A stretch of 64,000 bases of DNA from positions 1-64,000 of the forward strand of contig CALADI010000004.1 of the NCBI GenBank assembly GCA_937890525.1, written 5' to 3'. The notes beneath the pieces are model-generated. The model saw only the letters and a list, made by a program, of their open reading frames with translations, was not told the origin of the DNA and made no database searches. The translations under genes were made by a program, and so were the position numbers. Positions 1-6,067 of this stretch are shown piece after piece; the stretch's first letter is position 1; each line of letters begins with the position of its first letter. The stretch comes from an uncultured Clostridia bacterium (GTDB lineage: Bacteria; Bacillota; Clostridia; Oscillospirales; Oscillospiraceae).

Positions 1-46
1 ACCCCCATAAGAGACTGTTTCTTTTTTCACTGTCTCTTATGGGGGT
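1..46. repeat. Perfect 15-bp inverted repeat
   Basis: Positions 1-15 and 32-46 are perfect reverse complements around a 16-nt loop containing CTTTTTT. No T-run follows on either strand, so it is not a typical intrinsic terminator. It lies in the non-coding left end of the integrated element and may continue beyond the window. It could be a protein-binding palindrome or a terminator of a gene to the left. Confidence 0.5.
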
Positions 47-402
47 AGCATATCACTCTGGGGCTGTGGCGGTCTTTTTCGTTCTCAGTTCTTCTCAAAC
101 TCTCTTTTTTATGCGTTCGATTATGCCACATTACGCATCATTCGCAATCAATGGAGGTAATGCCCCCCTGATTCTTTACTGTTTTTGACTTGGCAAAGCT
201 GGCTCGGTGTTTCGCCGACTCAGGTCATACCTCCCCCCTGATCTAGGGGACAGGTTTTGACAGGTGGCGCCAGAGTGTAAAGGGGGAAGCAAAATGCGAC
301 GCCCTTGGCGATCAGTCCGTAGCCACACAGGGAACAACTGAATAACGAACCGCTATTCAGATGCCGCCCCATAAACAAAAGCGGATCTTTTTTCTGGGCA
401 AT

Positions 403-430
403 TTCTGGAATCTTCTGGAAGTTTCTGGAA
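403..430 (+). repeat. Three TTCTGGAA direct repeats, 10-bp period
   Basis: TTCTGGAA occurs at 403-410, 413-420 and 423-430, exactly 10 bp apart, preceded by a partial copy (TTTCTGGG) near 391. The phasing puts the sites on one DNA face, as in operator or iteron clusters. The array sits directly upstream of the antirepressor remnant starting at 439. Position and spacing are seen; the binding role is inference. Confidence 0.5.
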
Positions 431-438
431 ATTAACTG

Positions 439-648
439 ATGTTCCAAATCGGAACACCGGATCAAAGCGAACCGTGGTTCGTTGGCAAGGATGTGGCTGA
501 GGTGCTGGGGTATAAAAATACCAAAGATGCACTTTCCTGTCATGTTGATGCTGATGACAAATAGCAAAACGATGGGGTAGCGTTTCACGACCCCATCGGA
601 AGGGAACAGTACCCAACGATCATCAACGAATCCTGCCTTTACTGCTGA
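439..648 (+). pseudogene. BRO-N antirepressor remnant
   Basis: An ATG at 439 opens a frame reading MFQIG...EPWFVGKDVAEVLGYKNTKDAL, the start of the BRO-N domain of phage-type antirepressors. A TAG at 562-564 interrupts it. The same frame then continues through REQYPTIINES, the matching second half of the domain, to a TGA at 646. The C-terminal effector domain is missing. It is therefore a decayed phage or mobile-element antirepressor. It runs convergently to the DnaC-like gene and supports a prophage-derived origin for this end. Confidence 0.75.
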
Positions 649-780
649 TGCTACGAAGATGGAGTCCCCAGACAGGACTCCACCTTATGCAGCACGGAAC
701 CATCTAAAGTCGTGAAACACGACCTTAGCCGTTCCGCCGGCAGGTTTTCCTCTAGCTGTAGCTGAGATCGCATTTCACGA
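583..780. repeat. Dispersed TCGTGAAA octamers
   Basis: The octamer TTTCACGA or its complement TCGTGAAA occurs at 583-590, 710-717 and 773-780. The middle copy lies in a palindrome, GTCGTG-AAA-CACGAC (709-723). The flanks form imperfect direct repeats of the type CACGAyCCCAgCCG. A fourth copy (3031-3038) sits just upstream of the Xre-like gene. A shared operator for the element's repressor is plausible but inferred. Confidence 0.45.
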
Positions 781-915
781 TCCCAGCCGCCGGCGGATTT
801 TGCTACTTTTCTTCCTTTTTGCAGAATATTTCGGAGTTATTCCAAGATCTGCTGAGTGACAGCAGGCAGAGGGAGGGGCGAAATCCTCACCCCTTGGGGG
901 TGGGGTAACGAATCG
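649..915. other. Non-coding end of the element
   Basis: No coding sequence is supported here. The stretch contains a short hairpin with 7-bp arms (GGAGTCC at 661-667, GGACTCC at 675-681), the GTCGTG/CACGAC palindrome and GC-rich GCCGGCGG patches. The DnaC-like gene ends at 916, so part of this is its 3' untranslated region. No clear terminator with a T-run was found. Confidence 0.4.
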
Positions 916-1731
916 TTACACCATCACAACGCCCCGAAGCCGATAATTGCGGCCGGGTTTCTTACCAATGTCGTATATATGGCCTTGCGCCATTTCCACA
1001 ATACGCCCGCCGGCGGCTTCGTCTATGTCCACCAACTCAGCCGGCGTCCTCTCGGTGGAGATGATGGTGGGCAAGTGCTTGGTATATCGATAATTCACGA
1101 TGTCGAACGCAATGTTGACATCCGCAGCAGGTGGAACGTATGAACCATCAGGCCCTTTGCTGACCTTGAACAAATCATCAATGAACAGAATCGGGGCTTC
1201 CTGATACTTCTTGAGTGACTCAGCCTGAATGGCAGGTTCCTTCGCTTTCCCCTTCAGCTCCCGAACATCCTGCCGCCATGGCATATAGATCACAGTTTCG
1301 CCAGCTAAGAGAAGCTGCCGACATACTGCGGTGCAAAGGTGAGTCTTGCCGCTGCCGCTTTGCCCGCAGAAAAGAAGCCACCCGTTCACATTGTCGGCAT
1401 AGTCCATAGCCCCCCGCTTTACGATAGTTTGCCAACTCTCCGTGTCCTTGTACGCATCGAATGTCCAGTCTCTGATAACTTCACGGAGCCCGGATTTTTC
1501 CATTTTCAGGACACACTTGCGAATCTTCATACAATCACAGTCATGAAACGCTATGTTACCGTCCTCCTTTGGGATTGCACTATGCCCACGGTTCAAACAT
1601 CTAGGGCAGTCGTAGCCAGTCAAGTCACCCTTCTTCTTGTTGTATGCATCAGCTTTGACCTTGCCGAGTTCCACAGGATCAAACGACTGTGCCGACTGTC
1701 CAAAGGGGTTTAGGTTCAGTTTTTCCATCAT
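916..1731 (-). CDS. DnaC-like helicase loader ATPase
   Basis: This 271-residue protein resembles phage and conjugative-element DnaC/DnaI-like loaders, which place the replicative helicase at the origin. A Cys-rich segment near residues 40-70 (CPRC, then HDCDC) resembles a zinc-binding N-terminus. The Walker A motif GQSGSGKTH is followed by a Walker B ILFIDDLF, with an AAA+ sensor region after it. The start has AAGGAG 10 nt upstream and lies inside the end of the preceding DnaD-like gene (53-nt overlap), so the two are probably translated together. The pair forms the element's replication module. Family assignment is firm; the helicase partner is not visible. Confidence 0.85.
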   Translation of the reverse strand: MMEKLNLNPFGQSAQSFDPVELGKVKADAYNKKKGDLTGYDCPRCLNRGHSAIPKEDGNIAFHDCDCMKIRKCVLKMEKSGLREVIRDWTFDAYKDTESWQTIVKRGAMDYADNVNGWLLFCGQSGSGKTHLCTAVCRQLLLAGETVIYMPWRQDVRELKGKAKEPAIQAESLKKYQEAPILFIDDLFKVSKGPDGSYVPPAADVNIAFDIVNYRYTKHLPTIISTERTPAELVDIDEAAGGRIVEMAQGHIYDIGKKPGRNYRLRGVVMV

Positions 1732-2362
1732 GTTCTTTGCGCTCCTTTCTATTCCAGCTTCTAACCGCTGCCTTCCAGTCCTTCATAGGGTTTTTACCTA
1801 CCCGCCACCCGTTTGCGGTGTAGTAGTCCACAAAGCGCTCTGGGTCGATGCAATAGCCGTTTTCGGTGCAGAAGGATCTAACATCATCTGTACTAGGTGG
1901 GGAAAACTTCGGGCGTGTGGGCGGCTTTGCCGCTATATTCTCCTCACCTATACTAGACTTATCTAACCTAACCTTACCTAACCTAACCTCGGTTTCCATT
2001 TGGTTAACCGTTGGTTGACCATTGGTTGACCCATCCCCCAGAACGACAGAACATTCACCATTAAGTAAGCTTTTATAAACACTTTCGTGGTATCGGTCTT
2101 TCCGAATTTGGTTGTTGATATGCCAATCGAGAATATGGGAAACGAAATCATCATTCAGGACCCGGACAAATCCTTTACTAGCAAGCACCCGGAGATCATC
2201 TTCGGTTGCCCCAGTTTTTCGCATTACCCCAAAGGCTTCAACGCACCCATCGTCATCCGCCTCCATACCAAGATCAAAATACAAAAGTCTAGATGTTGGC
2301 GGCATTCTGAGGAAGCGGGCGCTGCTGATAACTGTTTTCGAAAACATTCGCCGTTCAGCCAA
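1679..2362 (-). CDS. DnaD-like phage replication initiator
   Basis: This 227-residue protein begins LAERRMFSKTVISSARFLRMP and continues with LYFDLGMEADDDG, the usual opening of phage and ICE replisome-organiser proteins. A TTG at 2362 is taken as the start because AGAGGAGG lies 8 nt upstream; the in-frame GTG at 2371 overlaps that site and the upstream frame extension lacks one. A linker rich in Lys, Pro and Ser follows, then a C-terminal segment with FVDYYTANGWRVGKNPMKDWKAA, typical of DnaD-related proteins. It overlaps the small HTH gene before it and the DnaC-like gene after it. Likely role: origin binding for element replication (inference). Confidence 0.8.
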   Translation of the reverse strand: MAERRMFSKTVISSARFLRMPPTSRLLYFDLGMEADDDGCVEAFGVMRKTGATEDDLRVLASKGFVRVLNDDFVSHILDWHINNQIRKDRYHESVYKSLLNGECSVVLGDGSTNGQPTVNQMETEVRLGKVRLDKSSIGEENIAAKPPTRPKFSPPSTDDVRSFCTENGYCIDPERFVDYYTANGWRVGKNPMKDWKAAVRSWNRKERKEHDGKTEPKPLWTVGTVV

Positions 2363-2579
2363 CTTTGTCACCTCCTCTGATTGAATACCGGGCAAAAGTG
2401 ACGGCTTCCCCATAGCGGTTTTTCTCCTCGACCATTTCCCGGTCAATAGGCACGCCTTCACGCCTTAGATCGCTGATCCGGGCAGCCAGTCTCATGATCC
2501 CGTATTCTCCCATAGCTTCCAAGCTGCTGATGCTTCCGTGCTCCTCCATGTGGCGGAGGACTCTTTCACATTGGGTCAT
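2355..2579 (-). CDS. Small winged-helix-like DNA-binding protein
   Basis: This 74-residue protein starts MTQCERVLRHMEEHGSISS and contains MRLAARISDLRREGVPI, the pattern of a short winged helix-turn-helix protein common in Clostridial prophage replication modules. The ATG at 2579 is chosen because GAGGG precedes it and the upstream gene ends at 2590; an in-frame ATG six codons earlier overlaps that gene. Its stop region contains the ribosome binding site of the DnaD-like gene, indicating translational coupling. The exact function is unknown. Confidence 0.7.
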   Translation of the reverse strand: MTQCERVLRHMEEHGSISSLEAMGEYGIMRLAARISDLRREGVPIDREMVEEKNRYGEAVTFARYSIRGGDKVG

Positions 2580-2589
2580 AGGCAAGCCC

Positions 2590-2826
2590 TCACACATTGA
2601 CCCGGCGAATAAGAGAGTCCGCCGGCGGGGCGGGCTCATTGTCTGCACCGTCCGCACATTGCAGGAACCTTACAAGGTTCGGATAAAAGAGAAGCGCCTT
2701 CTGCCCAACCTTTCGGGTAGGAACTGCGCCAGTTCTCACCCATCGGCGAAGGGTATACTCAGAAATGGGGTAGCCCTCTGATCTGGCACGCTGAACAGCT
2801 TCACGGATGGTCACGACATCAGGCAT
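2590..2826 (-). CDS. Excisionase-like HTH protein
   Basis: This 78-residue protein has a MerR/excisionase-type N-terminus: IREAVQRARSEGYPISEYTLRRWVRTGAVPTRKVGQKALLF, i.e. a helix-turn-helix followed by a short wing that ends in a tyrosine-rich strand. Proteins of this size and type act as Xis directionality factors or as small regulators in integrated elements. Its ATG shares one base with the stop of the Xre-like gene (TGATG). With an integrase 1.5 kb away an Xis role is plausible, but a plain regulator cannot be excluded. Confidence 0.65.
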   Translation of the reverse strand: MPDVVTIREAVQRARSEGYPISEYTLRRWVRTGAVPTRKVGQKALLFYPNLVRFLQCADGADNEPAPPADSLIRRVNV

Positions 2827-3014
2827 CAGATCACCCCCTGTCTCTCGTGGGCCAGACGCTCAATAGCATCCAGAATCCGCTTCTTTTCTTTCGGGGGCAA
2901 CTCCTTTCGGAGCTTCCGGGAAAAAGCGGATTCATTCATGCCGATTGCCTCAGCAACCTCCCACAATTTCAACCCACAACCGCCTGCTGCATTTCTGATT
3001 TCTCTGTTGTTCAT
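2826..3014 (-). CDS. Xre/Cro-like repressor
   Basis: This 62-residue protein contains a compact helix-turn-helix (LKLWEVAEAIGMNESAFSRKLRKELP) and little else, like phage Cro or short Xre repressors. A CGAGGAG ribosome binding site lies just upstream. It heads the leftward operon and faces the divergent rightward operon across a 177-bp control region, the layout of a lysogeny-type switch. A TTTCGTGAAA palindrome lies immediately upstream. Which operon it represses is inferred from position only. Confidence 0.75.
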   Translation of the reverse strand: MNNREIRNAAGGCGLKLWEVAEAIGMNESAFSRKLRKELPPKEKKRILDAIERLAHERQGVI

Positions 3015-3191
3015 TTTAATTCTCCTCGTTTCGTGAAATTTCGTTTTGAATTGTATTGACTTTATCGTTATCTGCTACTATACTAATTCTAGCAAACAAC
3101 CATATTGCTTGCAACCACATTCAACTATTATTGATGATCATTGCTTGTCAATAATTATTTAGCAGCAAACAACTTCGACAGGAGGTATCCG
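3015..3191. promoter_or_regulatory. Divergent control region of the element
   Basis: This gap separates the leftward HTH/replication operon from the rightward operon. It contains the palindrome TTTCGTGAAA (3029-3038), a strong rightward promoter, a repeated AGCAAACAAC (3091-3100 and again near 3162), and a hairpin made by ATTATTGA and TCAATAAT around 3126-3158. AGGAGG at 3180-3185 serves the rightward gene. The arrangement resembles an immunity region. Confidence 0.6.
3056..3084 (+). promoter_or_regulatory. Sigma-A promoter for DUF6076-like gene and integrase
   Basis: TTGACT (3056-3061) and TATACT (3079-3084) are separated by 17 bp, close to the sigma-A consensus. Transcription would begin about 100 nt upstream of the ATG at 3192, leaving a leader that holds the AGCAAACAAC repeats and a hairpin. 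Confidence 0.75.
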
Positions 3192-4340
3192 ATGTTTACA
3201 GAAGAGTTCCTCGCCCAGCTTCCAGCATCCATCCGCAGGCGACTTATAGACAACGAAACTGCGTGCGTCAAGCAGATCATGGCCCACTTTTTTGATGATA
3301 CTGAATCATTTCTATATGAGAGTGCCCCTGCCCGTTGCTTGCCGGATTATCACGGAGATTATTTCACAATTAACCTAAAGAATAATACCTTAGGCTATGC
3401 ACTGACATCCTTATTGAACATTGATTTTGAATCTGTTTCTGAAATTATTGCAGATCTGGAATGGGAAGATAATGCCGATTTGTATGACGATCCTCCGATA
3501 AACTACGAAGCAATATATAGCAGGTTATTGTCAGTTAGTGATATTTTCATGTTTTACTTGCCTTCAGAGTGGAAAGTGTGGCTGTATGATTTGGCATCAT
3601 TGGTCGATGGTGTCGCTGGTGCTGTCTCTGCTCTAAAAAAATATATTGCTTTCTGCAATAGGAGAGATGTTACATACACCGGGCAATTCTTTAGATTCCT
3701 TATTTCCAACGGGTATTTTGATATCGATCCTCTAATTTTCATGCCATTTGAAGAAGCCATCTCTTTTGAGGGATTATTTGATACTAGCGGAGAGCTTACT
3801 TCTGATTTAGACGAAATTTACAATGCTTTCACGCGTGGTTTTAATCCTTGTACCGCCGGCAGTAATTGTTATATTTTAGGGGCAGAGGATAGGCTACGGG
3901 AAATTGCTCTTGTTTCCTTTTTTGACATTGGAAGTCGTGGGAAAACCATTCGCCAGTGCAAAAACTGTGGAAAATACTTCATCCCCATCAAAAGAGCAGA
4001 TACGCTATATTGCGATAATCCAAGCCCTGAAGCGCCAGAAATGACTTGTAAAGAATACGGCAGCCGGCGGCTATGGTATGAAAGGCAGAAAGACGACGAA
4101 CTTGCCACACTTTCTAGGAAGATTGCATCAGCCAAGGGAATGCTGGCCAAGAGAAACCCCGATATTTCGGAATATGCAGAGTCTTATGAGTATTTCAAGA
4201 AGCAGCGGCTTCTTTGGATGAAAGAAGTCAAAGCTGGACACAAGACCAGGGAAGAATATAGGGAGTGGCTTCTTTATATGCAGTCCCAGAAGCGGATAAA
4301 GGAGGCAAGTAATGGCAACGATAGAGAAGCTAGCAGGTAA
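3192..4340 (+). CDS. DUF6076-like protein with Cys-rich C-terminus
   Basis: This 382-residue protein has no function I recognise. The ATG at 3192 is chosen for the AGGAGG 6 nt upstream. The first two thirds are acidic and aromatic-rich. The C-terminal third has CKNCGKYFIP, then YCDNP and TCKEYG, a probable zinc-binding module, followed by a charged helical segment (KRNPDISEYAESYEYFKKQ). This architecture is what I recall for DUF6076 proteins beside integrases in gut Clostridia. The gene overlaps the integrase start by 29 bp, so the two are co-translated, and a role in integration, excision or its control is possible. That is inference. It is more AT-rich than the genes to the right. Confidence 0.6.
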   Translation: MFTEEFLAQLPASIRRRLIDNETACVKQIMAHFFDDTESFLYESAPARCLPDYHGDYFTINLKNNTLGYALTSLLNIDFESVSEIIADLEWEDNADLYDDPPINYEAIYSRLLSVSDIFMFYLPSEWKVWLYDLASLVDGVAGAVSALKKYIAFCNRRDVTYTGQFFRFLISNGYFDIDPLIFMPFEEAISFEGLFDTSGELTSDLDEIYNAFTRGFNPCTAGSNCYILGAEDRLREIALVSFFDIGSRGKTIRQCKNCGKYFIPIKRADTLYCDNPSPEAPEMTCKEYGSRRLWYERQKDDELATLSRKIASAKGMLAKRNPDISEYAESYEYFKKQRLLWMKEVKAGHKTREEYREWLLYMQSQKRIKEASNGNDREASR

Positions 4341-5697
4341 GAATGGCGTGTCATATCGCATCACTGTGTATAGCGGATTTGATACGACAGGGAAGCGCAT
4401 ACGCCACAGAACCACCTTTAAGCCTGCCGCCGGCATGACAGCACGGCAAACAGAAAAAGCCGTCCAAAGGGCGGCAGCGGACTTTGAGCGAAGCATTGAG
4501 CAAGGATATGCTCTAGATAACAAGCAGACTTTCGCAGAGTATGCGGAGTATGTTCTGGAGCTTAAGGAGCGAACAGGCGTTCGGCCTCCTACGCTAGATC
4601 GATACCGGGGACTGCTGATCCGAATTAACGCTGCAATCGGCCACATAAAGCTAACAGACCTTCGGCCACAGCATTTGAACAGCTTTTACAAGAATCTTGC
4701 AGAGCCCGGAATGCGGCGAGGGGAGGGGAGCGCAAGGGCATGTGTAGATATGCCTGCGTGGCTAAAAAAGAACGGAATCAGCCGTGCAAAGCTTGCAGAG
4801 AAAGCTGGCATTTCTGCTGTGACAGTAGGCGTGGCAGTAAAGGGCGAGCCCATAAAAATAGAAAAAGCCCAGGCGCTTGCCCAGGCTATGAATAAGAGAT
4901 TTGAGGAAGTTTTCAAAGCAGAGAAAAATATGGAGCCGCTGGCAGATAAAACTGTTTTGGAACATCATCGGCTTATTTCTACCATTTTGACACAGGCAGA
5001 AAAGGAAATGCTTGTCCCATACAATGCGGCAGCCAAAGCAACGCCACCCAAGGTTGAAAGACATGAACCTAACTATTTTCAACCAGAACAAATAGCGGTC
5101 ATTTTGGATGCCTTGGAGCAAGAGCCGTTAAGGTGGCAGTTGATTACCCATCTGTTGATTGTCACAGGCTGCCGGCGGGGTGAAATTATGGGCCTGCAAT
5201 GGGAGAAAGTAGACTTTGAGCACAGTCGAGTGAAGATTGATAAGTCCTTAGTCAGCTCCAAGGAGAAAGGCGTATATCTGGGAAACACCAAGACAAGTGA
5301 TGTGCGCTATCTGACCTTGCCAAAGGAAACCATGGATCTGTTGCGGCAGCACAAGCGGGAGCAGTTGCGCTTACAGCTAGCTAACGGTGACCGCTGGCAG
5401 CATACCGGCTTTGTTTTTACAACTGATAATGGCGATCACATGAACCCGGATAGCATTACCGGCTGGCTTGCAGACTTTTCCGAGCGCCACGGCCTGCCAC
5501 ATATCAACCCGCACGCATTTCGTCACACGGTAGCATCTGTTTTGCTGGCGAATGGTACAGATATAGTGACGGTATCAAAGCAGCTAGGCCATGCGAATGT
5601 GAACACAACAGAAAGCTTTTATTCCCATATCATCGAGGAGAATAAGGCGAAGGCATCAGAATGCATCGCCGAAGTTCTTTTAAGAAAGAAGGCATAG
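4312..5697 (+). CDS. Tyrosine site-specific integrase with internal HTH
   Basis: This 461-residue recombinase integrates or excises the element. An N-terminal arm-binding domain (about 1-60) precedes a core-binding domain (about 70-240). The catalytic domain has Arg288 (TGCRRGE), Lys327, His401-x-x-Arg404, His427 and nucleophile Tyr437 (SFYSH). Unusually, residues about 148-204 form a complete Xre-type helix-turn-helix (AWLKKNGISRAKLAEKAGIS) inserted within the core-binding domain. AAGGAGG lies 6 nt before the ATG. The reading frame is intact and all catalytic residues are present, so it may be active. Its 3' end points to the tRNA-fMet gene, the probable integration target. Confidence 0.92.
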   Translation: MATIEKLAGKNGVSYRITVYSGFDTTGKRIRHRTTFKPAAGMTARQTEKAVQRAAADFERSIEQGYALDNKQTFAEYAEYVLELKERTGVRPPTLDRYRGLLIRINAAIGHIKLTDLRPQHLNSFYKNLAEPGMRRGEGSARACVDMPAWLKKNGISRAKLAEKAGISAVTVGVAVKGEPIKIEKAQALAQAMNKRFEEVFKAEKNMEPLADKTVLEHHRLISTILTQAEKEMLVPYNAAAKATPPKVERHEPNYFQPEQIAVILDALEQEPLRWQLITHLLIVTGCRRGEIMGLQWEKVDFEHSRVKIDKSLVSSKEKGVYLGNTKTSDVRYLTLPKETMDLLRQHKREQLRLQLANGDRWQHTGFVFTTDNGDHMNPDSITGWLADFSERHGLPHINPHAFRHTVASVLLANGTDIVTVSKQLGHANVNTTESFYSHIIEENKAKASECIAEVLLRKKA

Positions 5698-5720
5698 TTA
5701 CTGATCGGTGATCTGGTCTG

Positions 5721-5769
5721 AGTGACCCAGAAATACAGATTTAGACCCAAGTGACCCAAAAGTGACCCA
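5721..5769 (+). repeat. Three AGTGACCCA repeats by integrase
   Basis: AGTGACCCA occurs at 5721-5729, 5750-5758 and 5761-5769, with a related TAGACCCA at 5742. They lie between the integrase stop and the tRNA gene, where integrase arm-type sites of an attachment region would be expected. No second copy of the tRNA 3' end was found in the window, so the crossover site cannot be fixed. Confidence 0.45.
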
Positions 5770-5810
5770 AAAGAGCACTTGGAGCATTTTGAAAAAGTCC
5801 ATAAAATTAG

Positions 5811-5842
5811 AAAAAACCCGGTATTCATAACGAATACCGGGT
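5811..5842 (-). terminator. Intrinsic terminator of tRNA-fMet
   Basis: Reading leftward, an 11-bp stem (5816-5826 with 5832-5842) with a 5-nt loop is followed by a six-T run. It starts eight bases past the CCA end of the tRNA. Confidence 0.85.
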
Positions 5843-5849
5843 ATTTCTA

Positions 5850-5925
5850 TGGTTGCGGAGGCAGGACTCGAACCTACGACCTCCGGGTTATGAGCCCGAC
5901 GAGCTTCCAACTGCTCTACTCCGCG
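5850..5925 (-). tRNA. Initiator tRNA-fMet (CAT)
   Basis: This 76-nt cloverleaf has anticodon CAT in the loop CTCATAA and an encoded CCA 3' end. The acceptor stem has the C1-A72 mismatch and the anticodon stem has three consecutive G-C pairs (CGGGCTCATAACCCG); both mark the bacterial initiator rather than elongator tRNA-Met. The integrase gene ends 152 bp from its 3' end, so it is the likely attachment target. Confidence 0.95.
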
Positions 5926-6028
5926 ATATTTGGCGCTCACTCTTGAGTGCCTGTATATAATAACACCGACACGGGCTTTTGTCAACCCCTATTTTTATTT
6001 TCCGGAAATTATTTTATGAGTATGCGAA

Positions 6029-6057
6029 ATGCCCCTGCCGGGGGGGCGGCAGGGGCA
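6029..6057 (-). terminator. GC-rich hairpin after branching enzyme
   Basis: An 11-bp stem of TGCCCCTGCCG and its complement lies 11 nt past the stop of the branching enzyme gene. The tail is only ATTTCG, so the T-run is weak, but position and stem strength fit a terminator. Confidence 0.65.
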
Positions 6058-6067
6058 CACAATGGCA

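Noticed and set aside
856..1143. Plus-strand 95-codon frame opposite the DnaC-like gene
   Set aside because: It is antisense to a gene with Walker motifs, and it has no ribosome binding site.
5698..5985. Minus-strand 95-codon frame across the tRNA gene
   Set aside because: It covers the tRNA-fMet gene and its terminator and contains the typical peptide-like translation of a tRNA.
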